Positions 44,814 to 53,840 are shown, counted from the stretch's first letter. The stretch is DNA of 64,000 bases from Bacteroidia bacterium (GCA_016218155.1 JACREQ010000030.1:19175-83174), one strand, 5' to 3'. Numbers and translations: made by a program. The notes: generated by a model from the sequence alone, not told the origin.

Positions 44814-46631
44814 ATGAAAAAGATTCTATTATTAATTGTTGTAAGCTTATTCTTTGTTAAGATATTTGCTGCATATCTCGAAAATGTTCCTGTAATCCTA
44901 AAACAACCTGATGGTACAATACTAAATTGTTTTGCAACAGGTGATGAATTTCATAATTGGTTACATGATTCAAATAATTACACAATTATTCAAAATTCAA
45001 AAACCGGATACTATGTTTATGCAATAAAAATAAATGATGAATTAGTAGCTTCTGATTTTGTAGTTGGTAAAGTAAACCCTGTATTGCTAAACATTCCTAA
45101 AGGTTTAAATATTTCTTTTGAAAAAATTGAGCTTAAAAGAAAAGCATTTAATTCTGAATTAAAATCTAAATCAAAACTGCACAATGTTAAATCACTTAAA
45201 TCTTTGCAGACAATTAATAATGTTGTGATATTTATTCGATTTTCAGATGAAACAGAATTTACCGAACAAATAAATGTTTATGATAGTATGTTTAACAGTC
45301 AGGTAACAACTGCAAATTCTATGAGTCATTATTTTAAGGAAATGTCATATGACCAGCTTGCTATAAATTCGACATTATATCCTCAAACAACTAATACTGT
45401 ACTTTCATATCAGGATATATATGCACGTAGTTATTATCAGCCATATGATGCAACATTAAATCCAGATGGATATATTGATGACTCAGATAGAGGTTTCCGC
45501 GAACATTTATTACTTAAAAATGCTGTAGATTATGTAAGTTCAGAGATTCCTACATCAATTAATTTAGATTACAATAGTGATGGTTATGTGGATAATGTTT
45601 GCTTTATTATTAAAGGTAATGTAGGGGGTTGGGCTGAGCTATTATGGCCTCATCGCTGGGCATTGTATAATGAAACAGCTTATATAAACGGATTACAGGT
45701 ATATGATTATAATTTTCAGTTACAGGAATTTTTCTTTTTGCCAACAAGGGGAGTTGGAGTTTTATGTCACGAAATGTTTCATACACTTGGTGCACCAGAT
45801 TTATATCATTACAGTTTAGATTATAGAAATTTCAGAGCTGTTGGTTATTGGGATTTAATGGATAGATCCTCTAATCCGTCTCAATCAATGTTAATATATA
45901 TGAAATATTTGTATGCAGGATGGATAACTGAGATTCCTGAAATAACAACTCCCGGTACATATACATTAAATCCAAGTACATCTCAAACAAATAATAGTTA
46001 TCAGATTGTTTCTCCTACAAATCCAAATGAAATATTTATGTTTGAATACAGAAAAAAGGAAGGGGCTTTTGAATCATCCTTGCATGGACAAGGATTACTT
46101 ATATACAGAATTAATATGTCTGCTCAGTACATGGGAAATAGTGATTATCCAAATAATCCTGATGAAGTTTATGTATACCGACCAGATGGTATTGATACTA
46201 CAACAGGGAAAATTGATAGTGCTGCATTTAGCTTAAATTCTGGTAGAATTGCATTTTCAAACTCAACTAATCCGGCCTGTTTGTTATCCGATAATACTGA
46301 TGGAGGAATTACTATAACAAATATTACTGCAATTGGTAATACTATTTCATTTTGTTATAATTGTCCAAATAATATTGAAATCGACAAATTAAATTCAGAA
46401 ATAAAATGTTTCCCAAATCCGGTAACTGACCATTTAATTGTTGATATTCCTATGGATATAAAGAACGTAAAAGTGAGAATAATTAATTCTGTAGGAGATT
46501 GTGTTTTTGAAGACAATATTATTAATAACGGAATTAACAAAATTAATGTCAGTTCATTAACAAAAGGAATTTATCAGGTTCTTGTATTAAGTGATAATAT
46601 GCAGTATAATAGTAAGTTAATTAAATATTAA
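44814..46631 (+). CDS. Secreted M6-family metalloprotease with type IX sorting domain
   Basis: 605 residues. A signal peptide (MKKILLLIVVSLFFVKIFA) leads into a region opening ENVPVILKQPDGT, usual for M6 proteins. The zinc site CHEMFHTLGAPDLYH matches HExxHxxGxPD. The last 80 residues form a type IX secretion sorting domain (CFPNPVTDHLIVD through LTKGIYQVLVL). It would be exported across the outer membrane and attached to or released from the surface, degrading proteins. It is 4 bp after the epimerase gene and upstream of the B12 riboswitch promoter. Confidence 0.9.
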   Translation: MKKILLLIVVSLFFVKIFAAYLENVPVILKQPDGTILNCFATGDEFHNWLHDSNNYTIIQNSKTGYYVYAIKINDELVASDFVVGKVNPVLLNIPKGLNISFEKIELKRKAFNSELKSKSKLHNVKSLKSLQTINNVVIFIRFSDETEFTEQINVYDSMFNSQVTTANSMSHYFKEMSYDQLAINSTLYPQTTNTVLSYQDIYARSYYQPYDATLNPDGYIDDSDRGFREHLLLKNAVDYVSSEIPTSINLDYNSDGYVDNVCFIIKGNVGGWAELLWPHRWALYNETAYINGLQVYDYNFQLQEFFFLPTRGVGVLCHEMFHTLGAPDLYHYSLDYRNFRAVGYWDLMDRSSNPSQSMLIYMKYLYAGWITEIPEITTPGTYTLNPSTSQTNNSYQIVSPTNPNEIFMFEYRKKEGAFESSLHGQGLLIYRINMSAQYMGNSDYPNNPDEVYVYRPDGIDTTTGKIDSAAFSLNSGRIAFSNSTNPACLLSDNTDGGITITNITAIGNTISFCYNCPNNIEIDKLNSEIKCFPNPVTDHLIVDIPMDIKNVKVRIINSVGDCVFEDNIINNGINKINVSSLTKGIYQVLVLSDNMQYNSKLIKY

Positions 46632-46671
46632 CTTGCTTTTATATTTGTTCACAAAAACTGATATATTATAT

Positions 46672-46701
46672 TTTGAGATTCATAATTATGTTTTATTTTT
46701 G
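46672..46701 (+). promoter_or_regulatory. Bacteroidota-type promoter of the B12 operon
   Basis: TTTG (46672-46675), an 18-bp spacer and TATTTTTG (46694-46701) match the consensus. Transcription would begin near 46708, at the 5' end of the riboswitch. Confidence 0.65.
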
Positions 46702-46702
46702 T

Positions 46703-46880
46703 CTCGGTTAAGGGTAAATTTTTTCAGTTGAAAAAATTGCAAGGGAATCACGTTAAAATCGTGAGCAGTTCCCGCTGCTGTAAGCTCCATACCACTTTTC
46801 GGAAACCAACGCCACTGTTCAATATTGAATGGGAAGGCTCATCGAAAAGGGAGCAAGCCAGAAGACCTGCCTAAGACCAT
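46703..46880 (+). promoter_or_regulatory. Cobalamin (adenosylcobalamin-class) riboswitch
   Basis: The core elements appear in order: GGTTAAGGG, AAGGGAATCACGTTAAAATC, CAGTTCCCGCTGCTGTAAGC, GCCACTG, TGGGAAGGC, and the B12 box AGCCAGAAGACCTGCC at 46856-46871. It senses cobalamin and lowers expression of the downstream transport operon when B12 is plentiful. The boundaries are approximate to about 10 bases. Confidence 0.92.
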
Positions 46881-46954
46881 TATTTTTCAAAGCTTTCGGG
46901 ATAAAGGCTTGGGAAGAGAAATGCAAGATTTTCTTTCCAAATCAATGTTTGCCG

Positions 46955-46998
46955 AAGTTTTGAAGTTAACAGTTTATTAACTTTAAAACTTTTTTATT
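46955..46998 (+). terminator. Terminator-like hairpin ending at the first start codon of the B12 operon
   Basis: A 15-bp stem, AAGTTTTGAAGTTAA (46955-46969) against TTAACTTTAAAACTT (46977-46991) with one G-U pair, has a 7-base loop and is followed by TTTTATT up to the ATG at 46999. It is the likely expression platform of the riboswitch, acting by termination or by hiding the start region. Confidence 0.7.
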
Positions 46999-47976
46999 AT
47001 GTTAAAAAAAATCGTTTTCTGTGCATGCATCTTTTGCAACATTTTCTATGAGTCTAATTCTCAGGTTGTTAATTTTGAAGACCTGACCTTACAGCCCGAT
47101 TCTTTCTGGAATGGTTCAGATTTAAATGGATGGTTTAATTCGGGACCGTACGCACATTTTCCTAATAATTTTATTGATTATGGTGGTGGATTTACCGCCT
47201 GGGATGGCTTTGCATATTCTAATAAAGTTAATGATACTTTACAGGATTTTTCTAATATGTATAGTACGTTTGCCGGACAGCAAATTGTAGGTTCAAGCGT
47301 TTTTGCATTGTCTTATAATGCATTGAATTACACGACTTTTGATGTGATGGCAACTGAAGTAGGTTTTGCAACTCCTGCTATTCCACATTCCTTTTGGATT
47401 ACTAATTCTACTTATACTGCATTAACAATTAAAAATGGTGATATGTTCTGTAAAAAATTTGGAGGAGTTTCAGGTGATGATGCAGATTGGTTTCGCCTGG
47501 ATATAATAGGTTATAATGGAGCTACTGTAACAGATACTGTTAATTTTTATTTGGCAGATTATCGTTTTTCTAACAATACTCAGGATTATATAACTAATGA
47601 ATGGACTGAGGTTGATTTATCACAATTAGGACAGGTTACAAAAATAGATTTTTTGCTTTCTTCTTCTGATACAGGAGCATATGGCATGAATACTCCTGCA
47701 TATTTCTGTTTCGATAATTTAAATTGTACTTTCATAACAAATATTACAGATGAGTCTGAATCAAAATTAAATATACATCCAAACCCTGTAACTGATAAAG
47801 TTTTTTCAACTAAAGAATTTAATGCTGTAAAGGTTTTTGATATTGCAGGGCAGCTGGTTTATGAGTTAAATTCGAAATCAAAATCTTTTGATATCTCAAA
47901 TCTTAATTCAGGTTTATATTTATTGAAATTGAATGTTGATGGTAACGAAGTAACTCATAAAATACTGAAAAAATAA
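46999..47976 (+). CDS. DUF4465-type surface protein with type IX sorting domain
   Basis: 325 residues. A signal peptide (MLKKIVFCACIFCNIFYES) is followed by a beta-rich domain with VNFEDLTLQPDSFWNGSD and FTAWDGFAYSN, the DUF4465 wording. The last 70 residues form a sorting domain (IHPNPVTDKVFS through LNSGLYLLKLNV). Proteins of this kind recur next to BtuB receptors in Bacteroidota, and a role in capturing cobalamin at the surface is inferred from that and from the riboswitch. It is joined to the next gene by TAATG (stop and start overlap by one base). Confidence 0.82.
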   Translation: MLKKIVFCACIFCNIFYESNSQVVNFEDLTLQPDSFWNGSDLNGWFNSGPYAHFPNNFIDYGGGFTAWDGFAYSNKVNDTLQDFSNMYSTFAGQQIVGSSVFALSYNALNYTTFDVMATEVGFATPAIPHSFWITNSTYTALTIKNGDMFCKKFGGVSGDDADWFRLDIIGYNGATVTDTVNFYLADYRFSNNTQDYITNEWTEVDLSQLGQVTKIDFLLSSSDTGAYGMNTPAYFCFDNLNCTFITNITDESESKLNIHPNPVTDKVFSTKEFNAVKVFDIAGQLVYELNSKSKSFDISNLNSGLYLLKLNVDGNEVTHKILKK

Positions 47977-48935
47977 TGAGAGTTATTTTATTTATATTAT
48001 TTGTTTTTATTGTAGAATCAGCTTTTTCACAATATCCTCCTGCTGCAGGATTAACCGGCAGTACAGCAATATATAAGGATAGTAGTATTTTTGTAAGTTG
48101 GGCAAAATCTTGCATTGTTCAACGTGGTTTTGTTGATATTTCTGTTTCTCATGATAGTATTACTACTGGCGGAATAGAAGTTGATGCAATTGGAAAAGCT
48201 GATAATTTTACTATAAGTCTTGGTGATAGCGGTGTTGCTGTTACTTCATTTTTTCCTGCTATAACAAATGGTAATGGTTTTGATTTTGCAGTTTTTGAAA
48301 ATTCATTTGATGGAAATTTTCTTGAACTTGCCTTTGTAGAAGTTAGCAGTGATAGTATTCATTGGTATAGGTTTAATGCTGCTTCACTTACTCAGACTGA
48401 CGTTCAGGTTACTACTTTTGGATTATTGGAACCAACAAAGATTAATAACCTGGCAGGAAAATATTCTGCATTATATGGTACACCTTTCGATTTACAAGAA
48501 TTATCAGGAAAGCCATATCTAAATATAGATTCTGTATCATTTGTTAAAATTATTGATGTTGTTGGTAGTATTAACGGTTCTTATACTTCTTTTGATTCTC
48601 AGGGAAATAAAATTAATGATCCTTTTCCAACTCCATTCTTTACTAGTGGCTTTGATCTTGATGCAATAGGTGTTATAAATGAAAGACCACAAAATGTTAA
48701 TGATATTGAGATAGAAAATATAACTGTTTATCCAAATCCATTTACCGAGAAAGTAAATGCTGATATTAATGGATGTGGATTTTATGAAATAGTTGACATA
48801 ACAGGGAAAATATTATACACTGCATCATTTTGTAATTATATTTCAGTTTCAACTGATATTGTAGAAAACGGAATTTACTTTTTAAAAGTTAGTATTGGAA
48901 ATAAATCAGGCATAGCAAAAATTGTTAAAATGTAA
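47976..48935 (+). CDS. Type IX secreted surface protein of the B12 operon
   Basis: 319 residues. A signal peptide (MRVILFILFVFIVESAFSQ) precedes a beta-sandwich-like domain with NGNGFDFAVFENSF, FLELAFVEVSSDSIHWYRF and TSGFDLDAIGVIN. A C-terminal sorting domain follows (VYPNPFTEKVNA through ENGIYFLKVSIG). The FDFAVFEN and DLDAIGV phrases are common to a family of bacterial surface proteins of unknown ligand. Placement between the DUF4465 gene and btuB, with one-base overlaps on both sides, points to cobalamin binding or delivery. Confidence 0.75.
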   Translation: MRVILFILFVFIVESAFSQYPPAAGLTGSTAIYKDSSIFVSWAKSCIVQRGFVDISVSHDSITTGGIEVDAIGKADNFTISLGDSGVAVTSFFPAITNGNGFDFAVFENSFDGNFLELAFVEVSSDSIHWYRFNAASLTQTDVQVTTFGLLEPTKINNLAGKYSALYGTPFDLQELSGKPYLNIDSVSFVKIIDVVGSINGSYTSFDSQGNKINDPFPTPFFTSGFDLDAIGVINERPQNVNDIEIENITVYPNPFTEKVNADINGCGFYEIVDITGKILYTASFCNYISVSTDIVENGIYFLKVSIGNKSGIAKIVKM

Positions 48936-50869
48936 TGCGTTTAAAACTTAACATATTAAAACGAATTCTGCTATTTTTTTTAACTGCATTAATTTCGATT
49001 TCCTCTTTCTGTCAATTAGATACTATTAAATTAAATGAAGTTGAAATTAAAGACAGGTTTCCATTATTTTCCGTAATTAAACGAACTGAAGTTGATTCTT
49101 TACGAATTATGCGAAGCATAAATGCAAACCTTGGTGATGTTTTAAATTTTGAACCTGGTTTAACTGTAAAGCATTCAGGCGACGGAAGCCTCGCTACAGT
49201 TTCTTTTCGTGGTACAGATGCTTCTCATACAAAATTTGATTGGAATGGAATGCCTGTCAACTCAAGTATGAACGGGCAGGTTGATTTTTCGTTAATTCCA
49301 ATTTGTGCTACAGATAAAATTAATATTTTGTATGGTGCAAATAGCTTAACAACTGGCTCTGGTGCTTTGGGAGGTATAGTAAGTTTAAATTCACCAACTT
49401 TTGAAAATATAAAACAAGGTGCAGAATTTAAACAGGAGGTTGGAAGTTTTGGATTGATTAATTCATATTTAGCTTTTTCTTTAGTTAAAAATAATGTGAA
49501 GTCAAATACTGCTTTTTCATTTCATAGGTCAGATAATAATTTTAAGTATGATAATATTGCTATTTTGCCAAAAGAGGAAATGACTCAACATAATGCAGAA
49601 TTTGAGAGAATAAATTTAAAAGAAGAGCTTTTTTATAAGAAAGGTTTCAATGAATTTTCTTTAAAATTATGGCTTAGTTCTGCTCATAGAGAAATTCCTG
49701 TTATTATGACAAATGTAATGTCTTCAAAACATGAGGAAACACAGGGCGACAAGTCAACAAGAATACTGGCTTCATGGAATTATCAGCATAATTGTTTGAG
49801 ATATTTTATTAAACAGGGTTTCAGTTATACTAATCTTAACTATGTTTTAAATCAATATTCTGGTAATAATATTGTTAGTTTTATAAACTCACATAGTAAC
49901 GAAACCCAGTATTACACTGTTATAGGTGCTCGTTATTGTTTAACTGATGAGATTAAAATAAATGCTTCTGCTAACTACTCTCTTCAAAATGCAAAAATAT
50001 TTGAAGAAAAATATAGTCAGGGTTATAATGTATTGCAAAATGTTATTGACGGAATGGCTGATATTGAATTGTCGCCTTATAAATGGTTAAATATGTCTGT
50101 TTTATCAAGAGTGAAAAAGCATGGGGATTATAAACCAGTTATTATTCCTGCCTTATTTATTTCTGCTAAGCTTTCAAAAGTATTTCAATTTAAAAGTTCA
50201 TTATCGCACAATGTTAATTTTCCAACTTTTAATGATCTTTATTTTGTTCCTGGTGGTAATCCTGACCTTAAGCCGGAGAAAGGCTTGCAGAGCGATATAA
50301 CTTTTGAGTATAATAGTAAATTTGGAAAAAATAAAACGGGTAATGAAATAAAGTCAGAAATAGGATTTTTTTATACCAACATAAATAGTTGGATTTTATG
50401 GCAACCCTCGCAGTATGGTTATTGGATGCCACAAAATATAAGGAATATGGTTTCTAAGGGAATTCAGTTTAAATCCAGTTTAGCTCGGAATTTTAACAAT
50501 ATTAAAATAATTTTGATTACAGCTTATACATATAATATTGCTAATGCAAATGATGCCGATTATATTACCGAACAATTGCCGTATTTACCCAAGCATACTG
50601 CAAATGCTGCATTTAATCTTAATTATAAAAATGTAAGCTTTAATGCTGAAGAAATATTTACTGATAAAAAAACTACTTCGTTTTACAATCACGATTTAAA
50701 TCCATTATTTCTAACTAATATCTCAACATCATATTTGATTAAATTTAAAAAATTTACTCTTAATACAGAAATTAGATTGAATAATTTATTTAATGAAAAA
50801 TACCAGCTTGTGCAATGGAGACCTATGCCCGGGCGTAATGCATCGATAGTAATTAGTATTAAAATATAG
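48935..50869 (+). CDS. btuB: TonB-dependent receptor, BtuB-like cobalamin transporter
   Basis: 644 residues. A signal peptide is followed by a TonB-box-like IKLNEVEIKD, the plug domain (LNFEPGLTVKHSGDGSLATV, then FRGTDASHTKFDWNGMPVN) and an outer-membrane barrel ending with an aromatic-poor but beta-type IVISIKI. The size is that of BtuB and smaller than SusC-type receptors. The cobalamin riboswitch upstream of the operon gives the substrate. It would import B12 across the outer membrane using TonB energy; BtuFCD is not in this window. Confidence 0.85.
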   Translation: MRLKLNILKRILLFFLTALISISSFCQLDTIKLNEVEIKDRFPLFSVIKRTEVDSLRIMRSINANLGDVLNFEPGLTVKHSGDGSLATVSFRGTDASHTKFDWNGMPVNSSMNGQVDFSLIPICATDKINILYGANSLTTGSGALGGIVSLNSPTFENIKQGAEFKQEVGSFGLINSYLAFSLVKNNVKSNTAFSFHRSDNNFKYDNIAILPKEEMTQHNAEFERINLKEELFYKKGFNEFSLKLWLSSAHREIPVIMTNVMSSKHEETQGDKSTRILASWNYQHNCLRYFIKQGFSYTNLNYVLNQYSGNNIVSFINSHSNETQYYTVIGARYCLTDEIKINASANYSLQNAKIFEEKYSQGYNVLQNVIDGMADIELSPYKWLNMSVLSRVKKHGDYKPVIIPALFISAKLSKVFQFKSSLSHNVNFPTFNDLYFVPGGNPDLKPEKGLQSDITFEYNSKFGKNKTGNEIKSEIGFFYTNINSWILWQPSQYGYWMPQNIRNMVSKGIQFKSSLARNFNNIKIILITAYTYNIANANDADYITEQLPYLPKHTANAAFNLNYKNVSFNAEEIFTDKKTTSFYNHDLNPLFLTNISTSYLIKFKKFTLNTEIRLNNLFNEKYQLVQWRPMPGRNASIVISIKI

Positions 50870-50873
50870 TTGA

Positions 50874-52043
50874 ATGAAAATTAAAAGATTTAAATATTCA
50901 ATATTCACTACTCACAGTCATCCTGAGGCTCTTGAAGGATATGCACACAACTCTTTACACATGTTTCGATCCTTTAACAAGTTCATGACTCAACATGGAC
51001 TCATATTTTTATTTGTTATACTATTTGTTTTTTTATTTACATCTTGTCGTAACAAAGAAGAAAAACCTGTGCCTGTAAGCATTAATAAAAAGGGTTTCTT
51101 TGTTGTAAATGAAGGAAATTACACATGGGGAAATTCGTCGCTCTCGTTTTATGATGAAATAAACGACATGTTTTATTCTGATATCTTTTACGAAGCTAAT
51201 TCTGTACCTCTTGGTGATGTTGCTTTTTCGATGACTGTACGAAATAACAAATGTTACATTGTTGTTAATAATTCAGGTTTAATTTACATTGTTAATGCAA
51301 CCGATTTAAAATATGTCGGTAAAATTACCGGATTAAATTCACCAAGACAAATAGTTATTGTTAATGATACTTTAGCTTATGTGTCAGATTTATACGATTC
51401 AAGAATAGCAAAAATTAATTTGTCAGATAATTCGATTTCCGGTTATATAAATATTGGGCATTCAACCGAGAAAATGATTTTGGCATCTGGTAAAATATAT
51501 GTTACATGCTGGTCATATGGCAATATGGTGTATTTGTTAGATGCATTGACCGGTGTGAAACTTGATTCTGCTATGGTAGGCAAACAACCAAACAGTATTG
51601 TTAATGACATTAACGGAAATCTATGGGTGCTTTGTGACGGTTGTTTTAATGGAAGTACTTATGGTGAAGAAAATCCTACTCTATGGTGTCTTAATGGTTC
51701 TAATTTAAGTGAATTAAAACATTTTACATTTCCTCAGATTCAGTCTTCGCCTACGCATTTATGTATAAACGAAGCAGGAGATAGCTTATATTTTATTAAT
51801 AACAATGTTTATCAAATGTCGATTAGCGATAACAATTTACCAACTAATCCCATATTAATTTCTGCTGGAAAAAACTTTTATAGTCTGGCTGTTAGTCATT
51901 CTAATGAACTAATTGTTGCCGATGCTAAAAATTATGTAGCTAATGGTGAAGTTTTTGTTTATTCTAAAAACGGGCAGTTGAAAAAATCTTTTATTACAGG
52001 TGTTAACCCTGGCTGGATTGAGATTTATGATTTAACTTATTGA
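50874..52043 (+). CDS. BtuG-like surface lipoprotein (beta-propeller, DUF5074/YncE type)
   Basis: 389 residues from the ATG 4 bp after btuB. A lipoprotein signal ends at LFVFLFTSC, near residue 58. The rest shows propeller-like blades (IYIVNATDLKYVGKITGLNS, YVSDLYDSRIAKINLSDN, IYVTCWSYGNMVYLLDALTG). In Bacteroides, BtuG is a propeller lipoprotein that captures B12 for BtuB; synteny and fold support the same role here. The first 40 residues are odd because repeat DNA (50917-50994) lies inside the signal-peptide region. An alternative start at 50985 gives a signal with no Lys or Arg, so 50874 is retained. Confidence 0.75.
   Translation: MKIKRFKYSIFTTHSHPEALEGYAHNSLHMFRSFNKFMTQHGLIFLFVILFVFLFTSCRNKEEKPVPVSINKKGFFVVNEGNYTWGNSSLSFYDEINDMFYSDIFYEANSVPLGDVAFSMTVRNNKCYIVVNNSGLIYIVNATDLKYVGKITGLNSPRQIVIVNDTLAYVSDLYDSRIAKINLSDNSISGYINIGHSTEKMILASGKIYVTCWSYGNMVYLLDALTGVKLDSAMVGKQPNSIVNDINGNLWVLCDGCFNGSTYGEENPTLWCLNGSNLSELKHFTFPQIQSSPTHLCINEAGDSLYFINNNVYQMSISDNNLPTNPILISAGKNFYSLAVSHSNELIVADAKNYVANGEVFVYSKNGQLKKSFITGVNPGWIEIYDLTY
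50917..50994. repeat. Interspersed inverted-repeat element inside a signal-peptide coding region
   Basis: The left arm GTCATCCTGAGGCTCTTGAA (50917-50936, continuing GGAT) and the right arm ATCCTTTAACAAGTTCATGA (50969-50988 and on) form an imperfect inverted repeat. The wording GTCATCCTGAG...GAAGGAT is that of a common bacterial interspersed repeat. The span is about 78 bp, a multiple of three, so the reading frame stays open. Confidence 0.6.
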
Positions 52044-52517
52044 GGTTATTTGTCATTCTGAATGAAGTGTAACGTAATGAAGAATCTATTCTAGTATTTA
52101 GATTACCTTCGGTAAGAAAAGTATTTCACTACTCTGCCGCGGTCAATGTGATTGACTTAAGAAAATGTAACTTTGTTAAGTCATTTGCTTACTTCTCGAT
52201 ACGCTTTGCTACTCGAAGTTGCAAATAGAAATTGTTCCTCAGCAGCAGAGCGGCTGAGGAACAAGCTAGAATGCTAGTTCGCCGCGGCGGAGAGTTCAAT
52301 CGAGAACTACGGGGAGTTTTAGCTTAAATCAATGACATTGTCCGCGGCGGACAGAATGACATCGTGGTTTTTCGAAAGCAGTCAGGTCGAAAGACCTGAC
52401 TGCATTCCACCAAACCTGTGGTTCGTGTCTTCACGAAACACTCCATTCTCCTCAGAGTCTTTCGAAGAAGACTCTGAGTGGCAATATCACTCGCAAGATG
52501 CGAGCGAGTGCAAAGAA
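52044..52517. repeat. Palindrome-rich intergenic repeat patch
   Basis: No credible gene. The patch strings together unrelated hairpins. GTTCCTCAGC/GCTGAGGAAC spans 52234-52262 and TGTCCGC-G-GCGGACA lies near 52340. GCAGTCAGGTC-gaaa-GACCTGACTGC spans 52378-52403 and TTCGTG/CACGAA 52422-52437. CTCAGAGTCTT/AAGACTCTGAG spans 52451-52478 and CACTCGC/GCGAGTG lies near 52488-52510. It opens with TTGTCATTCTGAATGAAG, the same family as the loop at 25880-25905 read on the minus strand. GC content is visibly above that of the flanking genes. Confidence 0.75.
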
Positions 52518-52859
52518 TCAAATCTTCAAAAAATCACCGTTAATAATTAAAAGTTTTACACCGTTTTTTGAAACTGAACGATGTGAACTTAAATTATCTG
52601 AAACAATATAGGTCATCCCTTGACTTAATGAAAACTCTTCACCATTTTCAAGTTCACTTACAAATTCTCCTTCCAGGCAATGAACAATGTGTCCTTTATG
52701 GCACCAATGGTCGGCTAAATAGCCAGCTGAATATTCTACAATACGTACCCTAAGTCCATCATATTGCATAGTCTGCCAAAATGATGTCCCTGTCTCACCG
52801 GTATATTCAATTTTTTGAACTTTGTTCCAATCTATTGTTTGAAATGGTATATTACTCAT
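52518..52859 (-). CDS. Small DHCW-type cupin protein
   Basis: 113 residues forming one cupin barrel. VEYSAGYLADHWCHKGHIVH holds the His/Cys-rich metal site (DHWC variant) and LEGEFVSELENGEEFSLSQG the second strand pair with Glu. These short cupins are common in Bacteroidota but have no established reaction; metal binding is likely. The start is NIPFQTIDWNKVQ, as in relatives. No operon partner: it is preceded by 222 bp with only a short direct repeat (AAATCTGTG at 52911 and 52931) and followed by the repeat patch. Confidence 0.8.
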   Translation of the reverse strand: MSNIPFQTIDWNKVQKIEYTGETGTSFWQTMQYDGLRVRIVEYSAGYLADHWCHKGHIVHCLEGEFVSELENGEEFSLSQGMTYIVSDNLSSHRSVSKNGVKLLIINGDFLKI

Positions 52860-53081
52860 TTAAAATATTATTTTAGTTATTAATCTATATATTGTTATTA
52901 ATTATTTTCTAAATCTGTGATTTGTGTCTCAAATCTGTGGTTAATGTCTTCATGAACTACTTTAAACTTAAATCCACGAATTTAGTTGATGGTTTTAATA
53001 TTAAATCCATTTGCATATTGTTATTTATAATCAAAAATTAATCAGTTTGTTAGTTTGTATTTAGTATAGATATTAGCAACT

Positions 53082-53840
53082 TTATTTTATTAAAATATAT
53101 GTTCCGTCAATTACAACATCCTTTGTTTTGTCAAAATAACCATCCAATGTTACATTAACCTGATTTGTTTTAAGGTCATATTCAATTGTGTATTTTTCTG
53201 AATGCAAGTATTGAATACTAACCGATTTTTTTAGAATCCAATTGTCGATTTTAAATAATCTTTTTGATCGAAATGTAATATTATAAGCTGCAGGGTTAAA
53301 CGGGAAGTCATAAAAATCTCTGAAATAATGAGTCGGTTTATTATTTTTATTAAATTCAGAACAAAATAAATAAGTCGAAATAAATCCGCCAATAGTTATT
53401 CTGTGTCTTGGTATGTTTTTAAAATTGAAACGCACAAAATTATATAAGGAATCTTTTTTGTTAAAATCGTCATAATCCTTATTGTCTATATCATAAATTG
53501 CATATCCGGTTTTTCGATTACAACTAATAACATATTGTTTATTTGCTTTAAACTTTGTATAAACAAGGTCTACAAAAACAGTGTCTTGCTTTGTTATTTT
53601 AATAGTAATTGTGTCTAATTTTGATTCACTTATAGGTATCTTATAACTATTATCATAAATGCTTAATGGAATATTATTAACTGTAAAGTTATAATTGTCA
53701 AAGCTTTTATAACGTTTTGTGTAACCGGAAATTATTGTCGTGTCGCAACTTTTTAAAACTATATTTGTAAATTCCTGTGCATATGCATTCGTCAACTGTG
53801 TCAAAAAGAGCGAAAACAGAATAATATTAATTGTTTTCAT
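53082..53840 (-). CDS. Secreted protein of unknown function, 252 aa
   Basis: A signal peptide (MKTINIILFSLFLTQLTNAYAQ) is followed by a beta-rich, Lys/Asp-rich chain with no domain I recognise. It starts with a carboxypeptidase-regulatory-like strand pattern (VLKSCDTTIISGYTKRYKSF) that may only be chance. There is no sorting domain or lipobox, so it should be periplasmic or released. It lies in the minus-strand group of small unrelated genes; copy 1 of the 115-bp direct repeat sits 45 bp upstream of its start. Confidence 0.6.
   Translation of the reverse strand: MKTINIILFSLFLTQLTNAYAQEFTNIVLKSCDTTIISGYTKRYKSFDNYNFTVNNIPLSIYDNSYKIPISESKLDTITIKITKQDTVFVDLVYTKFKANKQYVISCNRKTGYAIYDIDNKDYDDFNKKDSLYNFVRFNFKNIPRHRITIGGFISTYLFCSEFNKNNKPTHYFRDFYDFPFNPAAYNITFRSKRLFKIDNWILKKSVSIQYLHSEKYTIEYDLKTNQVNVTLDGYFDKTKDVVIDGTYILIK

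Noticed and set aside
50985..52043. Start of the BtuG-like gene at the internal ATG 50985
   Set aside because: It would give a signal peptide without basic residues and a 115-bp gap to btuB; the ATG at 50874, 4 bp after btuB, is better coupled. It is kept as an alternative in the entry.
52324..52550. Two opposing open frames of 65 and 72 codons in the repeat patch
   Set aside because: They are made of palindromic repeat DNA and their products show no protein-like pattern.
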